Assembly: GCA_034422075.1 (NCBI GenBank)
Contig: DAOUJX010000030.1
Location: forward strand, 1 to 17,305
Direction of reading: 5' to 3'
Length of the DNA: 17,305 bases
Source: S34-282 sp034422075
Lineage (GTDB): Bacteria; Chloroflexota; Dehalococcoidia; Lucifugimonadales; Australimonadaceae
Shown here: in pieces, positions 7,583 to 15,491 of the stretch
How positions within the stretch are numbered: the stretch's first letter is position 1
Layout: every line of letters begins with the position of its first letter
Notes under the pieces: generated by a model
Seen by the model: the letters and a program-made list of their open reading frames with translations, nothing else
Databases searched by the model: none
Told to the model about the DNA's origin: nothing
Position numbers and translations under genes: made by a program

Positions 7583-8752
7583 CTACCACCGCGACGATTG
7601 CTCAGCGTACACGTGGTCGGGCAAGTGGTAGGTAAGGCCCCTTTCGTCGAACATTGACACGTTGAATAGAGAGGCCATCTTGTTGTTGTCCCGCGCCCGG
7701 CTTCTGAAGACCTTGCCCAACAAGGCGTTGTAGCGATTCTGCATCCGGAACCACCACAGCACGCCGAACGTAGGGAAGCGCGGATAGCGCAGCTCATTGG
7801 CAAGGGGAGCGCCGATGAGCGCGCGTGAGACGCGGAACACGTAGCTGGCCAATTTGCGTCGCTCTTCAGGGTCGGTAATGCCCGCTATGACCGGCGCAGA
7901 GTTGACGAGCGAGTGCGCCAACACGACCGACTCGGGGTCGATTGGGGGCTCGCACAGCCCGCCTATTTTGAAAATCTCCAACGCCTCCGCCTCGTCGCGG
8001 TACAGTATCGACTCCGGAATGCCCATCAGGTGGCCGGTGTAGCGCCAGACCTGCATGAAGGCTGCGCGCTCTTCGTCGTTGAACTTTCCCCCTAGGCTCT
8101 TCAGATGCTTCAGCGCGCGCGCTGAGAACGCCGTTATCGCAAGCCCCAGGTGCGCAGCACTAATCGGAGTCCCCAACTCCTCCGCAGGCCAATCTTCCGA
8201 GCCATCGAGAAGTCGGCGAATCTGCGCATGTATCAACCGAATCCGCACCGACAGCTTCCATCCATCGCCGACGCGTTCCAAGCCTCGAGGCATGAATATT
8301 TCGACCATATGGCGATTGTTCTGCTTTAGGCGCCGGGCGCCCTGATCGCGCAGCCGCCCGGTGACAAAAAACGACTTCGCAATGTTGGTGGCGAAGCCCT
8401 CAACCAGCGTTCCACCTGCCATCGCCCCCACGATGAGATTGGAATTGCGATGGAACATCCGCACGCCCGGGCCAAGCGCCGATAGGTCTAGCCACTCCGG
8501 TATTCTCTCGGAGTCCGCAAAGAACTCGCGCATCACGTCGGGTGCATCGCGCAGCTCGCTTGCGCGCTCCGCATCCATTGCCTTTTGAATCAGCCTTCCC
8601 GTCTCCCGCTGACCTAGCGGTGCCAGCTCCTTCATCAGCCGGTCGGCCAGGGGGTCGCCAATCACGGTGTGGGCTATGTAGTTGTCTGCCCGTACCGGGT
8701 CGAGCGCGTGCGCCCGCTCGTACCCCTGTCTGTACACCGACGGCATTTTCAT
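7583..8752 (-). CDS. MpaB/rubber-oxygenase (Lcp) family protein, DUF2236
   Basis: A 389-aa protein of the DUF2236 superfamily, which includes the haem-dependent latex-clearing oxygenase Lcp and the fungal oxygenase MpaB. Seen: VGAMAGGTLVEGFATNIAKSF (about 108-128), TGRLRDQGARRL (131-142), and SVRIRLIHAQIRRLL (168-182). In Lcp the matching stretch carries the axial haem histidine, here His175. The following GTPISAAHLGLAITAFSARAL (194-214) is also typical. The Lcp Arg/Thr pair appears to be Arg141 and possibly Asn145 here, so the chemistry may differ. No signal peptide is seen, so it is probably cytoplasmic, unlike secreted Lcp; the substrate is unknown. The ATG at 8752 has only a weak ribosome binding site; an ATG two codons later is possible. 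It stands 141 nt upstream of aapJ on the same strand. Confidence 0.8.
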   Translation of the reverse strand: MKMPSVYRQGYERAHALDPVRADNYIAHTVIGDPLADRLMKELAPLGQRETGRLIQKAMDAERASELRDAPDVMREFFADSERIPEWLDLSALGPGVRMFHRNSNLIVGAMAGGTLVEGFATNIAKSFFVTGRLRDQGARRLKQNNRHMVEIFMPRGLERVGDGWKLSVRIRLIHAQIRRLLDGSEDWPAEELGTPISAAHLGLAITAFSARALKHLKSLGGKFNDEERAAFMQVWRYTGHLMGIPESILYRDEAEALEIFKIGGLCEPPIDPESVVLAHSLVNSAPVIAGITDPEERRKLASYVFRVSRALIGAPLANELRYPRFPTFGVLWWFRMQNRYNALLGKVFRSRARDNNKMASLFNVSMFDERGLTYHLPDHVYAEQSSRW

Positions 8753-9005
8753 GCTGGCCTAGGCCCCCGTACGCACGAGCTCATTAGTATCGGGCAAGTC
8801 ACTAACCTTAACGGGGTAGAGCGTAGTTTGCCACCTGTGACAGCGTCGTACTTGGCGGAAGTGCATAAGTCTAAGCCTCCCGCGGCGGCCTTCACGCAGG
8901 CTAGTGGAAGCAGGATGCACTAGCAATTACGCGACAGTTCGCGTCTCACAAGGGCAAACGCGTGCGATGGTGCATGCGGGCAAGGGAGAGCCTCGAGCCC
9001 CCATT

Positions 9006-10268
9006 CTAGTGAGCCGGCCTGAGCTCCAAGTGTGAGGCGGGGCCGCCAACCCACTCGCTCTGATATGGCGAGTACCCTGCGGTGCACAGCCCCTCCCATA
9101 CCTCCTCAGAGTGCGCGTAGTTCCTCGTCTCGAGCGTAAGCTGAATCTCCACTTGCCCCAGGTGCACCGTCGGGGCGTGCCTGAGATGGCCTATGTCTAG
9201 CACGTTCACATGGCATCCCGATACGATGCTCAACAGTCGGCTCAGCTGGCCGGGGCGGTCTTCCAGCATGACTCGCAGCACGAGGTAACGTCCTGCGTGG
9301 GCTAGTCCATGTTCCACCACCTTCGCGATCAGGTGCGAGTCCACGTTGCCTCCGCTGAGCACCACCGCTACCCTCTTCCCCGCGACCCTTATCTTCCCTC
9401 CCAGCACCGCGGCGAGCCCAACTGCGCCAGCCCCTTCCACGAGCACCTTGCTCCTCTCCAGGAGAAGCATCATGGCTTGGGTGACCTCTTCCTCCTCGAC
9501 TACCACCATGTCATCGACGTAGCGCAGCACCATGGGGATGGTGAGCTCACCCGGCGTACCCACGGCGATGCCGTCGGCTACGGTTGCCTCCTGCTGCACG
9601 GCGATGCGTTGGTTCGCCTTGTACGAGTCGACAACGGCCGTCGCAGCGGCAGCCTGCACGCCTATCACCCTGACGCCGGGCGCCATCTCCTTCATTGCCA
9701 AAGCGATGCCTGATATCAAGCCTCCGCCCCCCACGGGCACGACCACCGCGTCCAAGTCCCCGACTTGATCGAGCATCTCCAGGCCAATCGTTCCCTGCCC
9801 GGCGATGATGGCGGGGTCGTCGAAGGCATGAATGAAGGTCAAATCGTGCTCTTGCATCACGCGCCGGGCATGCAGCTGCGCCTGGTCGAAGCCATCGCCC
9901 TCGAGGAGAACCGTCGCCCCATAGCTCCGCGTGGCCTCCACCTTGGCGAAGGAGGCGCCCTTGGGCATTACGACGGTGCATGGAATGCCGAGATGGCTAG
10001 CCGCCAAGGCGACTGCCTGGGCATGGTTGCCGGCACTTGCGGTAACCACGCCCCTGGTCTTCTGGTCTGGTCTTAGGACAGCGATCCTGTTGTAGGCGCC
10101 TCTCACTTTGAAGGAGCCCGCTCTTTGGAGGTTCTCGGCCTTCAGGAAAAGCTCGCACCCTGCCAATTCACTCAATGAGCGCGCGGGCAGCAGGGGTGTC
10201 TTGAGCACCAGGTGCCCGGTGGCGCATTGGGCCTGGCGGATATCCTCCAAAGTTACGGACGGCTGCAT
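9006..10268 (-). CDS. ilvA: Threonine dehydratase (threonine ammonia-lyase) with C-terminal ACT domain
   Basis: A PLP enzyme that converts L-threonine to 2-oxobutanoate and ammonia, the entry to isoleucine synthesis or threonine catabolism. The cofactor lysine is Lys54 in GSFKVRGAYN (51-60). SAGNHAQAVALAA and the phosphate-binding loop VPVGGGGLISGIALAM follow. The last ~75 residues (from RYLVLRVMLEDRPGQLSRLL) form an ACT domain, suggesting feedback control by an amino acid. At 420 aa it resembles the shorter one-ACT type rather than the 514-aa E. coli IlvA. The ATG at 10268 is chosen because family similarity starts at SVTLEDIRQAQ; a GTG at 10316 would add 16 unrelated residues. The ribosome binding site before the ATG is poor, and a leader ORF with a perfect site overlaps it (10253-10357). 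Confidence 0.92.
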   Translation of the reverse strand: MQPSVTLEDIRQAQCATGHLVLKTPLLPARSLSELAGCELFLKAENLQRAGSFKVRGAYNRIAVLRPDQKTRGVVTASAGNHAQAVALAASHLGIPCTVVMPKGASFAKVEATRSYGATVLLEGDGFDQAQLHARRVMQEHDLTFIHAFDDPAIIAGQGTIGLEMLDQVGDLDAVVVPVGGGGLISGIALAMKEMAPGVRVIGVQAAAATAVVDSYKANQRIAVQQEATVADGIAVGTPGELTIPMVLRYVDDMVVVEEEEVTQAMMLLLERSKVLVEGAGAVGLAAVLGGKIRVAGKRVAVVLSGGNVDSHLIAKVVEHGLAHAGRYLVLRVMLEDRPGQLSRLLSIVSGCHVNVLDIGHLRHAPTVHLGQVEIQLTLETRNYAHSEEVWEGLCTAGYSPYQSEWVGGPASHLELRPAH

Positions 10269-10357
10269 CCTTGACCCGCTAAGCTCGAAATGCTCCCAGG
10301 GAAGGTGATGTAGCACACGTGATGACTGCTGAAGCTCTCACGCAAATGCCTCTGCAC
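10253..10357 (-). CDS. Possible 34-codon leader ORF overlapping the ilvA start
   Basis: On the minus strand a perfect AGGAGG (complement of 10361-10366) is followed by GTG at 10357, and the reading frame runs 34 codons to a TAA 16 nt inside ilvA. The peptide begins MQRHLRESFSSHHVCYITFPG and is not enriched in Ile, Leu or Val like classical ilv leaders. It may couple translation to ilvA, whose own ribosome binding site is weak. It could also be chance; no protein family is recognised. Confidence 0.3.
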   Translation of the reverse strand: MQRHLRESFSSHHVCYITFPGSISSLAGQGCSRP

Positions 10358-10466
10358 CCACCTCCTAGTATAGCCGACGCAAGGTGTGGGAGGGGCTTCG
10401 CCTCAGGCTGTTCCGCCTGCCGAGGCGGCTCGCGCATCAGGCGCCTTTCTAAGACCTTCCGGACAA

Positions 10467-10485
10467 CGTACGCAAGGCGCGTACG
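10467..10485. repeat. Short inverted repeat in the ilvA / YCII divergent gap
   Basis: CGTACGC (10467-10473), a 5-nt loop, then GCGTACG (10479-10485): a perfect 7-bp stem in the gap between the divergent ilvA and YCII genes. It could be an operator or an RNA hairpin in either leader. A second smaller hairpin, CCGCCT/AGGCGG, lies at 10413-10428. Neither has a U-run. Function unknown. Confidence 0.35.
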
Positions 10486-10602
10486 GGAAAGAGATGCCGG
10501 CGATTTCGGTAGTTAGTCTCAGGTTTCTCCCAAGGCGCTGCTGTATGGTTCCCCACGCAGATACGTGCCTCACTGACGATCAAGACTCTCAAGGAGCCGT
10601 CC

Positions 10603-11011
10603 ATGCGCGTAATCGTGCTGATCAAGTCCACCGCCTATAGCGAGGCCGGCATCATGCCCTCCACCGAGCTCATCGATGCGATGGGAAACTACAACCAAAC
10701 TAGCCAAAGCCGGAATCATGCGGGCCGGCGAGGGGATCAAGCCCTCGTCGGAAGGCAAGAGAGTTGCCTTCGACGGTGAAGGACGCACCGTGATTGACGG
10801 TCCCTTTCCCGCTGTCAGCGAACTGGTGGCGGGGTTCTGGTTGTGGGAGGTGAAGGACATCGACGAGGCGGTGGAGTGGGTGAAGCACAGCCCCAATCCG
10901 ATGCCGGGCCCTAGCGAAATCGAGATCCGGCCCCTGTACGAGATAGCCGACTTCGCTGAAGCCATGACCTCAGAGCAGGCGGATCGGGAAAAGGCCTGCG
11001 AGAAGAGGTAG
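10603..11011 (+). pseudogene. YCII/DGPF-domain protein, frameshifted
   Basis: A small YCII-related protein (about 135 aa if repaired); this family is often found beside sigma factors or other small enzymes and has no settled reaction. AAGGAG (10591-10596) and ATG at 10603 give a proper start: MRVIVLIKSTAYSEAGIMPS, then TELIDAMGNYN. At 10696-10699 (CAAA) the frame breaks: the original frame runs to TGA at 10779, while the expected continuation LAKAGIMRAGEGIKPSSEGK is read in another frame to TAG at 11011. It contains VIDGPFPAVSELVAGFWLWE, the DGPF motif. Two bases lost (or one gained) at 10696-10699 would explain it. Either a recent pseudogene or an assembly error; the rest of the coding sequence is well preserved. 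Confidence 0.8.
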
Positions 11012-11099
11012 AGGACCCGTCATTTGGTGCACGCCTCCTGCTTCTTTGGCAATTCCATTCAGTGGAGGAGGCGCTAACCTCACCATTCATGCGGATTGC

Positions 11100-11438
11100 G
11101 AGAGTGCCCCTAAGAAGCTCCTTATCAGGGACTTGGAATCGGCTTCGTGCTAGCCGATGTCAAGGGCATCCTTGACCACTTTACCGACGACATTCACTGG
11201 CAAATCGTTGGCGAGGCCGACTTGCACGGCACGGGAGGAGATGAAGGGCGTTGTAACCAGCGAGTTGGTCATCCACGCCATCATGACGCATGGCTCCTAG
11301 GGTGCGGCCAACGGCGTCATTACGACAGAAGAGAGCAAATCGTTCGCCTTCTGTGGCATCTACCGCTACGCGTCAGCATCCGGCAAGAAGGTCAAGTCGA
11401 TGACGTCATACTTCGTCGACTTAAGCAGCGGAGACTAA
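11100..11438 (+). pseudogene. SnoaL-like (NTF2-fold) protein, broken by two frameshifts and a stop
   Basis: Remnant of a SnoaL-like/NTF2-fold protein. Fragment 1 (frame of 11100) reads ESAPKKLLIRDLESA. A base seems to be missing at 11143-11146, and fragment 2 continues FVLADVKGILDHFTDDIHW then QIVGEADLHG. The frame shifts back between 11227 and 11240, and fragment 3 reads MKGVVTSELVIHAIMTHGS, a TAG at 11298-11300 where a sense codon is expected, then GAANGVITTEESKSFAFCG, IYRYASASGKKVKSMTSYFV and DLSSGD to TAA (11436-11438). Joined, the pieces make one continuous SnoaL-like chain of about 112 residues. No clear start codon remains; a GGAGGAGG at 11064-11071 may be the old ribosome binding site. 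It ends 3 nt before the next gene, so it was probably part of one operon. Confidence 0.75.
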
Positions 11439-11441
11439 GGC

Positions 11442-11915
11442 ATGCAGAAGGTTGTCATCAACCTGTGGTTCGACGGCCGTGTCGAGGAAGCGCTTGAACT
11501 CTACACTTCCTGCTTCGAAGACGCGCGCATCATCAGCATCACCCGCTACTCCGAAGTTGGCATGGGCAAGACCAGCGATATCATGACAGCCGAGTTTGAG
11601 CTGGCGGGACAGAAGTTTTGCATTATCAATGGCGGTCCCCATTTCACCCATAGCCCGGCAATGTCGCTCTTGATCAAGTGTGTCGACCAAGATGAAGTAG
11701 ACAGATTGTGGCAACGCTTGATGTCCGGTGGCGGCGAGGAAGGTCGATGCGGCTGGCTCACTCACCGTCTTGGGATCTCGTGGCAGATAGCGCCTGCGCT
11801 AGGCGAAATGCTGGCTAGCGACGATGCGGCAGCGGTCGAGCGCGTTACGGCGGCGTTTCTGCAAATGAGCAGGTTCGACATCGTGGAATTGGAGAAGGCG
11901 TTTCGTAATGAGTAG
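11442..11915 (+). CDS. VOC-family (PhnB-like / 3-dmu-9 3-mt domain) protein
   Basis: A 157-aa member of the glyoxalase/vicinal-oxygen-chelate superfamily in the PhnB-like branch. It opens with MQKVVINLWFDGRVEEALEL then YTSCFEDARIISI, the typical first beta-alpha-beta unit. It continues DIMTAEFELAGQKFCIINGG, SMSLLIKC-like beta strands (seen as AMSLLIKCVDQDEVDRLWQR) and CGWLTHRLGISWQIAP (residues about 102-117), and ends with AVERVTAAFLQMSRFDIVEL. The real reaction of this branch is not established; the methyltransferase label comes from a domain name. AAGG (11437-11440) just before the ATG is a short ribosome binding site. It is the only intact gene of a four-gene cluster; the next gene's ATG overlaps its end (11908 versus 11915). 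Confidence 0.85.
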   Translation: MQKVVINLWFDGRVEEALELYTSCFEDARIISITRYSEVGMGKTSDIMTAEFELAGQKFCIINGGPHFTHSPAMSLLIKCVDQDEVDRLWQRLMSGGGEEGRCGWLTHRLGISWQIAPALGEMLASDDAAAVERVTAAFLQMSRFDIVELEKAFRNE

Positions 11916-12418
11916 GTCCGAGCTGGGCGCTATGCGCGGCATGAGATCGACGAGTACATAAGGGCGCAAGTGCCCGACTATCGCGCCACGCTCGAACAGG
12001 TCCGCGCCGTCATCAAGATGGTCGCCCGGATCGTGCCGAACGCGCCAGCTACAAGATCCCCATTTCCCGTCTTAAGAAGGACTTCGTCGCCATGTTCGCT
12101 GCCAAGAGCCACTGCAGCCTGCACACCATGACCAAGGCCATACCAGTCGCCATGAAGGGAGAAATCGAGGCGGTCGGCATCTGGACTTCAGGCACGACTC
12201 TCCACATCAAGCCCGGCGTCGACTTACCAATGGCACTGTTGGACAAAGTGCTGCGTGCAAGGCTTGCTGAGTTGGAATGCAGATACCGGCGCCGACGGCC
12301 CAAACGCTGCTCAGAATCCAGCGCAGTCAGACGCCTGCATGCCGATTTCGGCGAAAGGCCAGTAGGCGCCAGAATAGATCGGCCCAGGAGTGGCGGCCAG
12401 GTTGCATGCATATGCTAA
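11908..12418 (+). pseudogene. DUF1801 (YdhG/YjbR-like) protein, frameshifted
   Basis: Remnant of a DUF1801-domain protein; relatives include a B. subtilis iron chaperone for Fe-S assembly, but function is mostly unknown. ATG 11908 overlaps the VOC stop and has GGAG 14-17 nt upstream. It reads MSRSELG before the frame is lost (stop TAA at about 11961). A second frame, from about 11931, gives YARHEIDEYIRAQVPDYRAT then LEQVRAVIKMVAR. A third, from about 12047, gives SYKIPISRLKKDFVAMFAAK, SHCSLHTMTKAIPVAMKGEI and IWTSGTTLHIKPGVDLP. So at least two frameshifts are present, near 11928 and near 12040. Similarity fades after LARLAELE-like residues at about 12280, and the open frame runs on to 12418, so the natural stop also seems lost. 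Confidence 0.75.
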
Positions 12419-12539
12419 GGTCTCCGGGGTTCGGCTCGTAAAGTCGAGGTAGTCGGATGTCTCCCGTTGGAGCCCTTGCAGTTTGTGCATTCATCTGAGC
12501 ACTAGTTGCTACAGCCCCCGCGCCCGGATCGGGTAACCA

Positions 12540-14279
12540 TTGACTGCTAGGAGCGCTGGTCAGCCCATTCGATTTGAGCCTGAGGAGGCCTGTTCTCCGT
12601 CTATCGCATTGATGGTCGGATTTCAAGGCGCTGCGCTCTTGCTCGCGCCGACGGTGTTGAACGTGGCCGTCGCGATTCGCTCTGCCGGACTCGATGACAC
12701 CTACCTCACTTGGGGCGTCTTCGCAGCACTGTTGATCAGCGCAGCCATCACAGCGTTTCAGGCGTTCCAGTTCTTGCGGTTCGGCGCAGGCCATGTTGTG
12801 CTCACCTGTCCCGCGGCACTGTTCATCGGAATCATGGTGGCGGCCGTCTCTGCCGTCGGCCTCTTGACGTTCGCAAGTCTGCTGGTCGTCTGCTGCGTGA
12901 TACAGATCGCACTTGCCTGGTGGCTGCCAACGCTGCGCCGAATCTTCACGCCGGTCGTCACAGGGACCGTGACCATGCTGATCGCCGTCAGCGTACTGCC
13001 AATCGCGTTCGACAGCGTTCAGGACCTGCCCCCTGGCGCGCCGCCGGTATCTGGCCCGGTGATCGCCGGGATCACGCTGCTAGTCTCGGTGATCATGACA
13101 CTGCGAGCCAGTGGGCGCTGGCGTCTCGTCGGGCCATTCATCAGTATCTTTGCCGGCAGCGCTGCTGCCACTGCATTCGGTGTGGTCGACGCAGACCGAA
13201 TCGTTAGCGCCAGTTGGTTCGGCATCCCCGATCTGCCCGCGTTGGGCTTCGACTTTACGCCCAGCAAAGAGTTTTGGGCGCTCTTGCCCTCTTTCGCGAT
13301 TCTCACCCTAGTTATCGGGATCAAGACCATCAGCGACGGTGTCGCGGTGCAGCAAGGGTCCAGACGAGAACCGCGAGCGATCGATTTCCGCCAGATCCAG
13401 GGCATGGTGGGCGTCAACGGCATTGGCATGTTCCTCGCCGGCATCGCGGGCACGCTGCCGCCGATGTCTTATTCCTCGTTCAGCCTCTCGCTGATCAACC
13501 TCACTGGCGTCGCCGCCCGTCGCGTCGGCATCGGCGTGGCGATCGTCCTGGTAGTAATGGCCTTCTTCTCAAAGCTTGCCGCCCTGCTGCTGGCGATTCC
13601 TGGGCCCGTGCTGGGCGCCTACCTGATGCTTGCTATGGGAATGCTCTTCGTCAGCGGGTTGCAGACGATCCTTCGCGACGGCCTCGACCCCAGGCGCGTG
13701 CTGGTTGTCGCACTCGCCAGCGCGCTGGGCTTGGGTCTCCACGGTCACCCCATCATGAAGGATCTGTTTGGCGAACAGGTGGGCCCGCTGCTCGGTAATG
13801 GAGTCACGATCGGCGCTTTGGTTGCGATCGGGATGACGTTCCTGCTCGAAGCGCTCAGTTCGCGCCGCTCTCGCCTCGAAGCCACGTTGGACACGGCCTC
13901 GCTCCCCACTATCGACGAGTTTCTGACCAGACTGGCAGCCCGACTGGGATGGAACGAATCCTCCACGTCTCGACTACGTGCTGCTGGCGAAGAAACGCTT
14001 ATCAGCCTGCTGACCCAGGAGGCCGATGTCGAGGGGTCTCAGCGTCCGCGCCTAATCATCGACGCCCGGCCGCAGGGAACGACGGTGGAGCTAGAGTTCG
14101 TCGCCACGACGCGACAGGAGAATATCGAGGACCAGCTAGCCTACATGACCGACGATACCGCCGTACCGACAGCCGACGACCTCTCACTCCGGTTCTTGCG
14201 GTACCACGCCTCTGCTGTACGCCACCAGAAGTTCCACGGCGTGGATATCGTGACGGTTCAGGTCGAGGGCAGCGCCTAA
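12540..14279 (+). CDS. NCS2 (uracil/xanthine-type) permease with C-terminal soluble domain
   Basis: Inner-membrane nucleobase transporter of the NCS2/SLC23 family, 579 aa. The N-terminal two thirds hold about 12-14 hydrophobic segments with FQGAALLLAPTVLNVAVAI (about 28-46), RFGAGHVVLTCPAALFIGIM (80-99), RIFTPVVTGTVTMLIAVSVL, and NGIGMFLAGIAGTLPPMSYS as family landmarks. The substrate (uracil, xanthine, urate or other) cannot be settled. From residue ~446 to 579 there is an extra soluble domain: LTRLAARLGWNESSTSRLRAAGEETLISLL, then RPRLIIDARPQGTTVELEF, then DLSLRFLRYHASAVRHQKF. This faintly resembles an RsbW/GHKL-type ATPase fold but without clear G boxes. The start is TTG at 12540: a stop lies two codons upstream, and later ATGs would delete the conserved RFEPEE region. 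No strong ribosome binding site is seen. Confidence 0.85.
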   Translation: MTARSAGQPIRFEPEEACSPSIALMVGFQGAALLLAPTVLNVAVAIRSAGLDDTYLTWGVFAALLISAAITAFQAFQFLRFGAGHVVLTCPAALFIGIMVAAVSAVGLLTFASLLVVCCVIQIALAWWLPTLRRIFTPVVTGTVTMLIAVSVLPIAFDSVQDLPPGAPPVSGPVIAGITLLVSVIMTLRASGRWRLVGPFISIFAGSAAATAFGVVDADRIVSASWFGIPDLPALGFDFTPSKEFWALLPSFAILTLVIGIKTISDGVAVQQGSRREPRAIDFRQIQGMVGVNGIGMFLAGIAGTLPPMSYSSFSLSLINLTGVAARRVGIGVAIVLVVMAFFSKLAALLLAIPGPVLGAYLMLAMGMLFVSGLQTILRDGLDPRRVLVVALASALGLGLHGHPIMKDLFGEQVGPLLGNGVTIGALVAIGMTFLLEALSSRRSRLEATLDTASLPTIDEFLTRLAARLGWNESSTSRLRAAGEETLISLLTQEADVEGSQRPRLIIDARPQGTTVELEFVATTRQENIEDQLAYMTDDTAVPTADDLSLRFLRYHASAVRHQKFHGVDIVTVQVEGSA

Positions 14280-15231
14280 CTTAACTCTTGGCTAGGGCCC
14301 ATGGGCCTTGCTTGCCACACGTTCAGGATATCGCTGACCTCTTCGCGCCCAACGACAGGCCGAGGCGCACCCATATGCTCACCGGTGCCGCCGCAATAGT
14401 ACTCGCGCTGGCCACCACGTGGAGCACATCACCGCGCAGGCGCGTCCATAGGTCGTGGTTCTTGGAGGCCAATTAGGTAGGCGTGGTGGGCCACACTGGA
14501 CGGTAGACAGTACCATCTTCGAGGTTGGGCTGAAGCTGTGAATTCAGCACCTAGCCTCGTAGCTTAAATGTGTTGGCCAGCCCGCCGTCCACACAACAGG
14601 CAGGGCCACTTGTGCCGACAGCCGCAGGGGCAATCTGCCTCGCCATCCTCCTCCGCTGCGCACTCGTGTTCGAAAACATCCCGCCCACTCGTACTGGTCA
14701 GCATAGAGGTGTACAAGAGCTGCGCAGCTACCGACTCACGCCACCTGCCCTCCTGCGGCGCGTAAGCCTTCGTCGTATGGCGGCTCCCTAGCCTCACCGA
14801 TGGGAGCTACAAGTATCAACTGCAGGGACTGTTGCCTCCAGCGGTAGAACGGTGTCCGATTGTCGACCGCTAAAAGTAGTCGGTTGTAGCCGTTGCAGCC
14901 AAAGACCGGGTGGTTGCTGAGCGCAGTAGCTAAGCCTACACTGCTAGTGCGACGGTGTCCTGAACAGCATAGGGGGCGCCAACCCATGCTAGCTCCAATG
15001 AATTCTGCTTGGTCTACTGGCGCGGTGCCGCTGATGGTGTCGGCCCGAGGCGGACGCTAAAGCCCTTGAACGCCACGCGCTTACCCCCGTCTACGTCGAT
15101 GCGAGCAGCGGACTGCCCGGACGCAATCGGCATAGTTGGTTCGATGCGACCGCACCTACAGCTAGGAGGGATGGGATGCCCATCGATATGGTGATTACCA
15201 GCCTGACTAGCCAAGGCTTATCAGGGACAAT
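14280..15231. other. Gene-poor junction, no recognisable coding sequence
   Basis: About 950 bases in which every open frame is short (under 85 codons), lacks a good ribosome binding site and matches no family I know. A 12-bp perfect palindrome GGCCCATGGGCC (14296-14307) lies 16 nt after the permease stop but has no U-run, so I do not call it a terminator. The stretch separates core-like genes from the transposase/methyltransferase module and may be eroded or foreign DNA. Confidence 0.6.
15218..15231 (+). repeat. Direct repeat copy 1 (TTATCAGGGACAAT)
   Basis: Matches 15492-15505 in 13 of 14 positions, same orientation, 274 nt apart. The small ORF on the minus strand ends directly after this copy (stop 15232-15234). 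It may be an IS1595-type terminal sequence or its trace, but no inverted partner is visible in the window. Confidence 0.6.
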
Positions 15232-15456
15232 CTAGCTCACACTCTCCCATGTAGGTGTCGTGCTGAAGCGGCGCGAGGCAAGGAACGCTGCCCATATCCT
15301 CGCGTCGATGCACTCCCCGCACGACAGACCAGACCAGGGCCAAGTGCCATCGGGGAGAGCGGCATCAAGCCGCACGACGCGATAGCTCGCGTAGTTGCCG
15401 CACTCGCACCGCTTCGCTCCCTCGTTCACACGCTGCACTATCGCGTATTCCTGCAT
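15232..15456 (-). CDS. Small cysteine-rich hypothetical protein, 74 aa
   Basis: No family recognised. It begins MQEYAIVQRVNEGAKRCECG and has two cysteine knuckles, CEC (residues 18-20) and CGEC (47-50), separated by about 27 residues. This suits a small zinc-ribbon-like fold of the kind common in phage and mobile-element proteins. The ATG at 15456 has AGGTG about 7 nt upstream; the frame stays open back to a TTG at 15504, which lies inside direct-repeat copy 2 and would add CRC to the N-terminus. It is divergent from the transposase and fits exactly between the two direct repeats, so it may be a passenger of the mobile element. A chance ORF is possible. Confidence 0.45.
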   Translation of the reverse strand: MQEYAIVQRVNEGAKRCECGNYASYRVVRLDAALPDGTWPWSGLSCGECIDARIWAAFLASRRFSTTPTWESVS

Positions 15457-15491
15457 AGCTGGGCACCTGCACCGGAGAAGTTGACCGGAGG

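Noticed and set aside
8753..9005. Searched the gap between ilvA and the oxygenase gene for tRNA, small RNA or a small gene
   Set aside because: No cloverleaf, no open frame with a ribosome binding site and no clear terminator could be supported.
11032..11073. CGCCTCCT/AGGAGGCG inverted repeat as terminator between YCII and SnoaL remnants
   Set aside because: The loop is about 26 nt and no T-run follows; the right arm is better read as an old ribosome binding site.
12327..12794. Long open frame on the minus strand opposite the DUF1801 remnant and permease start
   Set aside because: Composition effect of opposite-strand coding; no family similarity and overlaps the conserved permease N-terminus.
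14296..14307. 12-bp palindrome after the permease gene as terminator
   Set aside because: Short stem with no loop bases and no following T-run.
14564..14987. Minus-strand open frames in the junction region, one with several cysteines near its end
   Set aside because: No ribosome binding site, no recognised domain, and two overlapping frames compete for the same bases.
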